From NCBI GenBank assembly GCA_002497345.1, contig DANS01000018.1, forward strand, positions 69,131 through 86,723: 17,593 bases of DNA. Direction: 5' to 3'. The DNA is from Thermoproteus sp. UBA157. Its GTDB lineage: Archaea; Thermoproteota; Thermoprotei; Thermoproteales; Thermoproteaceae. The notes beneath the pieces are model-generated. The model was given only the letters and a program-made list of their open reading frames with translations, ran no database searches and was not told the origin of the DNA. The position numbers and the translations under genes were made by a program. Shown one piece after another: positions 12,449 through 17,593 of this stretch (position 1 is the stretch's first letter; each line of letters begins with the position of its first letter).

Positions 12449-12500
12449 ACGGGCGGTTAAGCCCCGGCGTACCCCCCTCAACGAACGCGAGGCCGCCCGT
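12449..12500 (+). ncRNA. Candidate small structured RNA gene of about 50 bases
   Basis: In an AT-rich spacer, a GC-rich segment begins with ACGGGCGG (12449-12456) and ends with its exact complement CCGCCCGT (12493-12500), so the two ends of the predicted transcript would pair over eight base pairs. Inside, GCGU (12467-12470) can pair with ACGC (12485-12488) around a C-rich loop. The sequence just after is attttctc, a pyrimidine-rich stretch of the kind at which archaeal polymerase stops. A promoter sits at the right distance upstream. It lacks the cloverleaf of a tRNA, C and D boxes and a 3' ACA, so no known class is claimed. It could instead be a bidirectional terminator hairpin between converging genes. 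Confidence 0.4.
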
Positions 12501-12506
12501 ATTTTC

Positions 12507-13208
12507 TCACCTAATAATCAAACCGAGGATCGCCGCCATTATGCCGGTGAGATAGATCCCGTCCCATACGCCGGCGCCGCCTATCGAGGCGAGCGGCGGC
12601 ATCTGCGCCAAGATCCTCCTTATATTGTAAACGTCAGCTCCGAGCAACGTGCCGTAGACGCCGACTATGTAGGCCACGGCAGGCGTTAAGCCGCCGGCCC
12701 ACAACGATAACGCTAAGGACACCAAAGGAGGCAGGAACCCCGGAGTCACCACTCCGACGCCCGGCACCACTTTGCTCATGTGATATACGAGAACTGACGC
12801 TGCGAGGGCCGACGCAACGGCGCCAAGGGCGTAAAGAGGCGGCAACATGGCCAACATGTAGGTGGATAGCGCGATCGGTATCAAGGCACCTCCCACGTTG
12901 ACGGCGAGTCTGGCGACCTCCTCTTGTATCGCTATTTGGGGGATGGGCACCGGTAGCCCGAAGAAATATATAACGCCCATTGTTGGATAATACACTCTCC
13001 TCGTCGTCGTATATACCACGACATGTAGGGGACTCATCAAGAGGCTCAAGAGCGTCGTGGCCGACGCGATCGCCACGGAGGCGGCTACGCCTACTCCTAC
13101 TGTGCGCAACACAGCGGCGAGCCCGGTCAGATACGAGGGCATTAAAAGCAAGGCGAAAATCGCATAGATGGCCCCCATCAAGCCGGTGAAAGGCGGCGAG
13201 AAGATCAA
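12507..13208 (-). CDS. DUF1614-family membrane protein
   Basis: A 233-residue integral membrane protein of unknown function with about seven hydrophobic segments. The features typical of DUF1614 are visible: PVPIPQI, VNVGGALIPIAL, PGVGVVTPGFLPPLVSLALS, GTLLGADVYNI near residue 195 and SIGGAGVWDGIYLTGIMAAI near the C-terminus. The TTG at 13208 is chosen as the start because it follows a purine-rich GGGGG ribosome-binding site 8-9 bases upstream, right after the TAA of the PhoU-like gene, and yields the short N-terminus (MIFSPPFTGLM) seen in the family. A longer frame to 13328 overlaps the end of the upstream gene. It is probably cotranscribed with the PhoU-like regulator. Confidence 0.8.
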   Translation of the reverse strand: MIFSPPFTGLMGAIYAIFALLLMPSYLTGLAAVLRTVGVGVAASVAIASATTLLSLLMSPLHVVVYTTTRRVYYPTMGVIYFFGLPVPIPQIAIQEEVARLAVNVGGALIPIALSTYMLAMLPPLYALGAVASALAASVLVYHMSKVVPGVGVVTPGFLPPLVSLALSLWAGGLTPAVAYIVGVYGTLLGADVYNIRRILAQMPPLASIGGAGVWDGIYLTGIMAAILGLIIR

Positions 13209-13222
13209 ACGGCCGGACCCCC

Positions 13223-14125
13223 TTACGCCCTTCGCCGTATATGCTTCGAGTAGGCCGCCTCCGCTATATCGGCTGCTAACGCCGTTATCAACATGGCCTC
13301 GTGCATAACCGGCGCAACTCCCTCGCATGTGGATAGGGCTAGGAGTTTCTTAAAAATCGATTCCCTCTCCAATATGGCCCTCAAAGCGCCCTCGTGTAGC
13401 CCCTCGAGGAACGACTTGGCGGCCCCCTCGGCGTATTTCTGGAGGAGCTCGAACTGCTCCACGAGCTCCTTCTGGCAGCTTACCTTGTTCTGCAATAGGT
13501 AGTTGGTGGCCCTATCCAGCGCATCGCCCATATGCTCTAGGTTCTTAACCACTATGACGTAGTCCACGAAGCTCTGGGGATCTTGATAGACGTTCTTCTT
13601 GATAATGCGGAGCGAGAGGAAGTAGAGACGATCCAACTGATCGTCCATCCGCAAGAGTTCCTTGGCGTTTTCCTGATCTTGCCCTCTTATGAACTCCAGG
13701 AATAGGTGGAACATGGCCATCACGGTCGTGTACATGCTCCTCACAACCTCGTCCACGTTAACGTCCTCCTTGGTGACTATCCTCAACTTGAGCTTCCCCT
13801 CCGACTCCAAAGCCACCACGCCGGGAAGCTTTCCCTCCACTCTGCTAACCAATGCCGAGATGTTGTGGGATTCTATTTCTATCTCGTCAACTCCCTCTAT
13901 GTAGTAGGCTATGATATCCCTCAAGGCGGTTTCGACATCGCTTTCCCTCAATTTGGCCGTCAGCGTGGCCCTCTCCGCGGCGGCGGGTAATATCAGAATC
14001 TTATTGGCCTCCGCCAATATTTTCAGAGGTGAGCCAACCTTTAGTTGATTAGACTCAACCCACTCTCTGGGAAGAGTTATGCCATAGGATCTCTCACCTA
14101 TTCTTATCAGCTTCCTAATCTCCAT
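13223..14125 (-). CDS. phoU: AbrB-PhoU phosphate-uptake regulator
   Basis: A 300-residue archaeal fusion. Residues 1-48 form a SpoVT/AbrB swapped-hairpin DNA-binding domain (KLIRIGERSYGITLPREWVE, then GSPLKILAEANKILILP). The remainder, mainly from about residue 120, is the all-helical PhoU fold, with acidic and polar helix faces such as MAMFHLFLEFIRGQDQENAK and VKNLEHMGDALDRATNYLLQ. Relatives are annotated as phosphate-transport regulators, but no pst transporter genes are present here, so phosphate control is known only by family. The ATG at 14125 lies 24 bases after a TATA box. The following DUF1614 gene starts 14 bases after this stop. The gene diverges from the winged-helix cluster across a 145-base spacer. 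Confidence 0.88.
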   Translation of the reverse strand: MEIRKLIRIGERSYGITLPREWVESNQLKVGSPLKILAEANKILILPAAAERATLTAKLRESDVETALRDIIAYYIEGVDEIEIESHNISALVSRVEGKLPGVVALESEGKLKLRIVTKEDVNVDEVVRSMYTTVMAMFHLFLEFIRGQDQENAKELLRMDDQLDRLYFLSLRIIKKNVYQDPQSFVDYVIVVKNLEHMGDALDRATNYLLQNKVSCQKELVEQFELLQKYAEGAAKSFLEGLHEGALRAILERESIFKKLLALSTCEGVAPVMHEAMLITALAADIAEAAYSKHIRRRA

Positions 14126-14144
14126 AGATCCACAGTATTCTAAG

Positions 14145-14153
14145 TCTAATAAA
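14145..14153 (-). promoter_or_regulatory. TATA box of the PhoU-like gene
   Basis: TTTATTAGA on the minus strand is centred about 24 bases before the ATG at 14125, giving a leaderless mRNA. Confidence 0.55.
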
Positions 14154-14164
14154 CATTACCCAAG

Positions 14165-14177
14165 TATAAGTCTTATA
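14165..14177. promoter_or_regulatory. Palindrome, possible operator
   Basis: TATAAG-T-CTTATA is a perfect 6+1+6 palindrome in the divergent spacer, just upstream of the PhoU-like promoter. It suits a dimeric regulator such as the AbrB-PhoU protein itself, but AT-rich palindromes arise easily by chance. Confidence 0.3.
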
Positions 14178-14240
14178 GCCGCTGTAATTTAACGACGCGT
14201 TGCCTGGAATTATCTGGATATAACTCTGCGCAAAAGCCCT

Positions 14241-14250
14241 TCCATATATT
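14241..14250 (+). promoter_or_regulatory. TATA box of the first winged-helix gene
   Basis: tccatatatt is centred about 24 bases before the ATG at 14271, giving a leaderless mRNA. Confidence 0.6.
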
Positions 14251-14270
14251 CGCGGAGACTCCCCAACGCG

Positions 14271-14936
14271 ATGTTTCCTCTACAAAGGAGCATTCCATTT
14301 CCGCCCATAAGGCTGGAGAGGATCGAACGCTATCTTCAATTTCTGGTGCAGAGAGGCTCCGCGACGATAGACGAATTGAAACATGAACAGCTCGATTTCG
14401 GGAAGGGTAAAGGGGATATAACGAGGTTTCTGGAGAGGTTGGGCCTAGTGGCGGTCTCGGGCAAGACGGTAACGCCAACCAAGACCGCCTACGATCTGCT
14501 CACCGCGCACAAGCTAGTCGGGCCTGCTGCGTTTCACCCGATCCTCCGCGCGGCGTTGACCCAATATCGCATCTTAGTCGAGCTAATAGAGGAACGACGT
14601 AGTATCAAATTGGAAGAGCTCCACGAAACCCTCAACAAGAGGCTCTCCGAGATATCTCCATCGGGCTGGGTAAACAACGTCGCCTTCAAGTCGCTCGTTG
14701 CCATAGCCGTAGACGTGGGCTTGGCCAAGAAAGACGGGGGGTTCTTGATCTACGTGGGCGATCCGATAGCCCGTGCGCTTGACGAGAGGGGCGCCGTTAT
14801 AGGGGGAATTGCCTATGTGGACGACGTGCCCGAGTGGCTGAAGGAGTGCACGAGACCGCAAAAACCGCTCGGGATAGCGCAGCTCGACCCCGAATGCGCA
14901 TCGCGCGCCCTGGAGAGACTTGTGCAAATAAATTAA
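14271..14936 (+). CDS. Hypothetical protein with two winged-helix-like domains
   Basis: A 221-residue soluble protein. Residues about 16-75 (RIERYLQFLVQRGSATIDEL, then FLERLGLVAVSGKTVTPTKT) have the helix-turn-helix plus beta-wing pattern of an archaeal winged-helix domain. Residues about 95-165 (YRILVELIEERRSIKLEELH to FLIYVGD) look like a second one. The last 50 residues contain a short Cys-containing segment. The family is not recognised. It is the first of five plus-strand genes leading to a ParA-type ATPase, most with their own TATA boxes. DNA binding is inferred from fold pattern only; it might mark a chromosomal site or regulate the cluster. Confidence 0.7.
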   Translation: MFPLQRSIPFPPIRLERIERYLQFLVQRGSATIDELKHEQLDFGKGKGDITRFLERLGLVAVSGKTVTPTKTAYDLLTAHKLVGPAAFHPILRAALTQYRILVELIEERRSIKLEELHETLNKRLSEISPSGWVNNVAFKSLVAIAVDVGLAKKDGGFLIYVGDPIARALDERGAVIGGIAYVDDVPEWLKECTRPQKPLGIAQLDPECASRALERLVQIN

Positions 14937-14939
14937 AAC
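14926..14939 (+). promoter_or_regulatory. TATA box of the 95-residue winged-helix gene
   Basis: aaataaattaaaac overlaps the final codons of the preceding gene and is centred about 20 bases before the ATG at 14952, close to leaderless spacing. Confidence 0.45.
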
Positions 14940-14951
14940 ATAGATCTAGTC

Positions 14952-15239
14952 ATGGCGAAGCGAAAGGAGGAGCGGAAAAAAGGGAGTTTGCTGGAGTTCC
15001 TAGGCGGCGAGGAGCGCTCCGAGAAGCAAGAGCCTCGCACCGGTTCGGACGTCGCAGAGGCCGTGTACGGCCTCATATCGGGCAGGGGCTCCATCACAAA
15101 GGAAGAGCTCTTCGAGTGGGGCAAGGTCAAGGGCTACACAACCGCGGATATAATGAGGGCCATCGACGCGTTGGTAAAGTCGGGAAGGATCAAACGGCGC
15201 TTGGATGACGAGGGGAAGTTGATATATAGCGCCCGTTGA
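14952..15239 (+). CDS. Small winged-helix protein with basic N-terminal tail
   Basis: A 95-residue protein. The first 30 residues are highly charged and probably disordered (MAKRKEERKKGS, then EERSEKQEPR). Residues 32-95 form a compact winged helix (AEAVYGLISGRGSITKEELF, TADIMRAIDALVKSGRIKRR, wing DDEGKLIYSA). It begins 15 bases after the preceding gene and is followed, 36 bases later, by another winged-helix gene. The tail resembles those of small archaeal chromatin or partition proteins, but I do not recognise the family. Linkage to the ParA-like ATPase makes a DNA-binding partner role conceivable. Confidence 0.7.
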   Translation: MAKRKEERKKGSLLEFLGGEERSEKQEPRTGSDVAEAVYGLISGRGSITKEELFEWGKVKGYTTADIMRAIDALVKSGRIKRRLDDEGKLIYSAR

Positions 15240-15246
15240 TGGAAAA

Positions 15247-15257
15247 CTATATATTTA
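15247..15257 (+). promoter_or_regulatory. TATA box of the 102-residue winged-helix gene
   Basis: ctatatattta is centred about 24 bases before the GTG at 15276, supporting that start and a leaderless mRNA. Confidence 0.6.
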
Positions 15258-15275
15258 GATATTGAGGCTCCATCC

Positions 15276-15584
15276 GTGGAGGTCTGCGAGATACTCGGGC
15301 GATATCTCGCCAAGCTCGTAGAGGGGGCGAGGGGCAACGTAGTCAGTTTCACCGTAGGCGATGTGTCCAGATGGTCTGAGGAGAAGTACAGGACAACGCG
15401 GTCGGTCACGTTGAGGGTGGCGGCCATATGCGAGGCCTTGTTGGCTAAAGGGCTCCTCGAGAAGATAGGGAAGAAGTACATACTTAGAAGAGGCTCGCCG
15501 CTTTGGGAGGCCGCCTCCAGAGGGGACATAGACACGGTGTGCGATATAGTAAGGCGCGCAGTTATCGTGGCTGAAAGAACTTAA
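15276..15584 (+). CDS. Small winged-helix protein
   Basis: A 102-residue protein with a winged-helix pattern. A first helix (CEILGRYLAKLVEGA) is followed by VVSFTVGDVSRWSEEKYRTT, then the helix RSVTLRVAAICEALLAKGLL and a beta-wing, EKIGKKYILRRGS. A C-terminal helix (SRGDIDTVCDIVRRAVIVAE) could mediate dimerisation. The GTG at 15276 is the only start consistent with the TATA box 24 bases upstream. The family is not recognised. Third of the consecutive winged-helix genes, it precedes the membrane protein and the ParA-like ATPase. RRTT-type basic residues in the putative recognition helix fit DNA binding. Confidence 0.7.
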   Translation: MEVCEILGRYLAKLVEGARGNVVSFTVGDVSRWSEEKYRTTRSVTLRVAAICEALLAKGLLEKIGKKYILRRGSPLWEAASRGDIDTVCDIVRRAVIVAERT

Positions 15585-15605
15585 TTACCTCTTTTTTAGC
15601 AGTAC

Positions 15606-15836
15606 GTGAGACAATACATCGGCTTACTGCTTACGGCTGTAGCTGTGTTGATGCTTGTTGCCCTACGGGATCTCCCATTCGTGGCGCTTGGGGTATCGAT
15701 ATATGTAGCGGGCGCCGTCATGATCCTCACCGCGCAGAGGAGGCCGGCGCAGAGAGTCGAGGAGCCGCGCCGAGAATCGAGGAGGCCAACGCCGGACGAG
15801 TTGAAGAAAAGGCCGATCCAGCCCCCGGAGATTTGA
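15606..15836 (+). CDS. Small two-helix membrane protein with Arg/Pro-rich tail
   Basis: A 76-residue protein. Two hydrophobic segments (about residues 3-20 and 24-43) form a hairpin with a short RDLP turn. The final 33 residues are rich in Arg, Glu and Pro (QRRPAQRVEEPRRESRRPTP) and end in IQPPEI. The positive-inside rule places this tail in the cytoplasm. The GTG at 15606 is about 23 bases after a ttaatta box at the end of the upstream gene. Its TGA overlaps the ATG of the ParA-like gene as TGATG, so the two are translationally coupled. A membrane anchor for the ATPase is an inference from that coupling. No family is recognised. Confidence 0.65.
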   Translation: MRQYIGLLLTAVAVLMLVALRDLPFVALGVSIYVAGAVMILTAQRRPAQRVEEPRRESRRPTPDELKKRPIQPPEI

Positions 15837-16600
15837 TGAAGACTATAGCTTTTATCTCAGGGCTCAAGGGCGGGACCGGCAAGACCACGCTGGCCGTCAA
15901 CACGGCGGTCGTGTTGGCGTATTCGTTGCGGAAGAGAGCGCGGTTTCCCGTAGTGCTGATAGATATGACGCCCGGCATAGGCACGGCCGCCATGCTGTTT
16001 ATGGGCGTCTACAACGCGCCAGGCGTTACGAGCCTCTCTGAGTACTTCGACGGAAAGTTCGCGGACCCGCTCCAGTCCTTCTATCTTAGGCGTTGGCAAC
16101 TCCAACAAGACGAGTTCAACGTAGTTTTTTCGTTCTTCAACAAGCCCGTTCCGCTATCCGCTAGGCTTCTCGGCGCTTTGTTGAGGCAAATAGAGGCTAG
16201 GCTTAATCCGTTGGCTCTGATACTCGACTCGCCTCCTACCGGCTACGACTCGGCATTGTCCGGGCTGTTGGACTTCGTCGTGCCGGTGGTGACGCCCGAT
16301 ATGTCCTCCATAACAACGGCCGCCGGGGTGGTCAAAGTGTTGGGTGGCAAAGCCTTGAGGCCTGTGCTCAACATGTACGTGGAGGGCCACGACGTGGCGC
16401 CGATCTATGGGCAAAACTGGCCGGCGATAGTGAGGGAGCACTTCGGCGAGGAGCCCCACGTGATACCGGCGGATCCCTTGTTCGAGATCGCCAGACAAGC
16501 CCTCGAGATAGAATCGCTGAAGCTCAGGCCGGAGGAGTCGCCCGGCTTGGCGTCCATGTTAGCCTATATGCGCTACTTGATGGCGCAGCTCTCTATCTGA
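15836..16600 (+). CDS. ParA/MinD-family P-loop ATPase
   Basis: A 254-residue deviant Walker-A ATPase. The motif KGGTGKTT (residues 11-18) has both the signature Lys11 and the phosphate-binding Lys16. Walker A' is VVLIDMTPGIG, where the usual DxDP reads DMTP, and Walker B is ALILDSPP. Such ATPases dimerise on ATP and move plasmids, chromosomes or protein complexes, usually with a DNA-binding activator or a membrane partner. The ATG at 15836 overlaps the stop of the small membrane-protein gene; an in-frame TTG one codon earlier is disregarded. No ParB is present, but three winged-helix genes lie upstream. There is no obvious C-terminal amphipathic MinD helix (end LMAQLSI). It overlaps the converging HAD gene by 28 bases. 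Confidence 0.88.
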   Translation: MKTIAFISGLKGGTGKTTLAVNTAVVLAYSLRKRARFPVVLIDMTPGIGTAAMLFMGVYNAPGVTSLSEYFDGKFADPLQSFYLRRWQLQQDEFNVVFSFFNKPVPLSARLLGALLRQIEARLNPLALILDSPPTGYDSALSGLLDFVVPVVTPDMSSITTAAGVVKVLGGKALRPVLNMYVEGHDVAPIYGQNWPAIVREHFGEEPHVIPADPLFEIARQALEIESLKLRPEESPGLASMLAYMRYLMAQLSI

Positions 16601-17322
16601 TGGATAATTAGGCCGAGCGTTTTTAGATCGCGAACTATGTAGGCCTTGCAGGGAACCGCCTCGTGGTAATCCTTTTTTACGTAGGCGCCGCCTCTGTCGA
16701 CGAGAACCGCTTGGTAGTCGGCCATTAAGGCCCCTATGAAGTCCTCGTGGAAGTCGTCGCCGACGTGGACATATACGTCCGGTATTATGTCGCCGACTAA
16801 TACGGTGAGGGCCATCTCAAATATGCGCGGGCTCGGCTTGACGGCGCCGACGTCGTCCGCGTATATCTGCGCGTCGAGGAGGTCGGCTATTTCGAGCCTT
16901 GTGAGCAACTCCCTAGTGGCCTTGGACCTCCAGAGGAGTACGTTCGAGACAACGCCGATTTTATAGCCGTCGTCCTTGGCGACCTTCAGCGCCTCCACGG
17001 CGTCTTGGTGGGGCTTTATATCGAGCTCGCTAACGGCTCGATCTATCATGTCTTGTACCTCATATACGTCGAAGTCCGCAGCTATCCCGCGCTCTTTGAG
17101 CTTTCTTTTTATTCTATAAAGGTTGTAAGTAGGGGGAACGAGCTCTTGCCTCTCTCTACGAGCTAGCTTCAAGGACCGCCTTTCCTCTTGCACAAAGGAA
17201 TAGACGGAGCTCCACTGGATTCTGCCCCCCAGCGCCTTGGAGAGCACGTCGGCTACAACCTTTATAGCCGGCTCCGCAGGCAGTATCGTGCCCCAAACGT
17301 CGAAGGTGATCGCCTTGCTCAT
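16573..17322 (-). CDS. HAD-superfamily hydrolase (haloacid dehalogenase-like)
   Basis: A 249-residue HAD hydrolase expected to act on small phosphorylated metabolites. Motif I is FDVWGT (nucleophile D8, with Trp10 where phosphatases often have the second Asp), a variant common in haloacid-dehalogenase-like members. Motif II is VVSN (S126), motif III is K162 in VKPSPRIF, and motif IV is HVGDDFHEDFIGA. A helical cap lies between residues 25 and 105. The start is the second of two adjacent ATGs (17322), 25 bases after the TATA-like CTATTTAT complement at 17343-17350; the TTG at 17340 would lie too close to that box. The 5' end overlaps the divergent surface-protein gene, and the 3' end overlaps the ParA-like gene by 28 bases. 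The substrate is unknown. Confidence 0.82.
   Translation of the reverse strand: MSKAITFDVWGTILPAEPAIKVVADVLSKALGGRIQWSSVYSFVQEERRSLKLARRERQELVPPTYNLYRIKRKLKERGIAADFDVYEVQDMIDRAVSELDIKPHQDAVEALKVAKDDGYKIGVVSNVLLWRSKATRELLTRLEIADLLDAQIYADDVGAVKPSPRIFEMALTVLVGDIIPDVYVHVGDDFHEDFIGALMADYQAVLVDRGGAYVKKDYHEAVPCKAYIVRDLKTLGLIIHQIESCAIK
17260..17268 (+). promoter_or_regulatory. Probable TATA box of the surface-protein gene, inside the HAD gene
   Basis: ctttatagc is centred about 24 bases before the GTG at 17288 and lies within the HAD coding sequence read on the other strand. The spacing supports the GTG as a leaderless start. Confidence 0.45.
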
Positions 17323-17593
17323 CATATTAGCGATGAGCACGACTATTTATGCGGAAATACCGTTTCTGTTGGGCGAGACGCCCACCTTTACGGTAACGCC
17401 GAGCGTAGTTAATTTATATACTTATACAAATCTTACAATTCATTTTGAAAATAATATTAATTTTAATAATACAAATATAACTATAAGCAATGCAGTAATA
17501 GTCTATAGGAAATTCCTTGGAAACATTGCGATATTTGGGATATATCCGACCGGGAACGAGGTCGTGGTAACTGTCAACGGCACATCTAAATCG
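17288..17593 (+). CDS. Secreted Asn-rich surface protein, N-terminal part (partial)
   Basis: An open frame of 102 residues running off the window. The GTG start gives a classical signal peptide: polar MPQTSK, hydrophobic VIALLIILAMSTTIYA, with cleavage plausible after YA. The mature part is beta-rich and threonine/asparagine-rich, with several N-glycosylation sequons (NLT, NNT, NIT, NGT), as in archaeal surface or S-layer-associated proteins. From about 17400 the codons become strikingly AT-rich compared with every other gene here. The start lies 35 bases inside the HAD gene, head to head, with its TATA box further inside. An alternative start is the ATG at 17333, but it would remove the signal peptide. 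The family is not recognised. Confidence 0.6.
   Translation, partial: MPQTSKVIALLIILAMSTTIYAEIPFLLGETPTFTVTPSVVNLYTYTNLTIHFENNINFNNTNITISNAVIVYRKFLGNIAIFGIYPTGNEVVVTVNGTSKS

Noticed and set aside
12449..12500. tRNA or split-tRNA fragment
   Set aside because: No anticodon arm, T-loop sequence or CCA-proximal pattern can be arranged in the segment.
1..17593. CRISPR arrays, rRNA genes, intact insertion sequences
   Set aside because: No regularly spaced direct repeats, rRNA signatures or transposase motifs were seen on either strand.

Overview
The window reads as the chromosome of a hyperthermophilic crenarchaeon, most likely of the Thermoproteales (Thermoproteus/Pyrobaculum group). I infer this from four things: archaeal-type enzymes (archaeal riboflavin synthase, PP1-type phosphatase, pyruvate phosphate dikinase, AbrB-PhoU regulator); many starts that sit 21-26 bases after a TATA box, meaning leaderless mRNAs; GC-rich genes separated by short AT-rich gaps; and small decayed gene remnants. 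The genus is a guess.

Layout. 1-660: the tail of a gene, then a frameshifted minus-strand remnant. 664-1497: a Ser/Thr protein phosphatase. 1500-1920: a stretch above 80% GC at its core, with a promoter in front and many hairpins, probably a structured RNA that I cannot identify. 1960-5050: a small membrane protein converging on ppdK. 5205-6539: a HAD phosphatase with a 3Fe-4S-type ferredoxin, then a DNA alkyltransferase, with a MoaD/ubiquitin-like gene diverging from it. 6818-8075: an accessory patch with a broken aspartic-protease gene and an inverted duplication bracketing an unknown membrane protein. 8106-8645: dCTP deaminase.

8642-11786: a tightly overlapping minus-strand run of six genes: NikR-like regulator, unknown 72-residue protein, HdrB-like CCG protein, two-cluster ferredoxin (HdrC-like), JAMM peptidase and Xaa-Pro peptidase. 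It shares one palindromic TATA box with the divergent riboflavin synthase gene (11830-12285). 12286-12506: AT-rich convergent spacer, plus a candidate 50-base RNA gene with a well-placed promoter. 12507-14125: a DUF1614 membrane protein downstream of an AbrB-PhoU regulator.

14271-16600: a plus-strand cluster of three winged-helix proteins, a two-helix membrane protein and a ParA/MinD-type ATPase translationally coupled to it. This is the best candidate here for an undescribed system, perhaps partition or positioning. 16573-17322: a HAD hydrolase. 17288 to the end: the start of a secreted, Asn-rich surface protein whose 5' end overlaps the HAD gene head to head.
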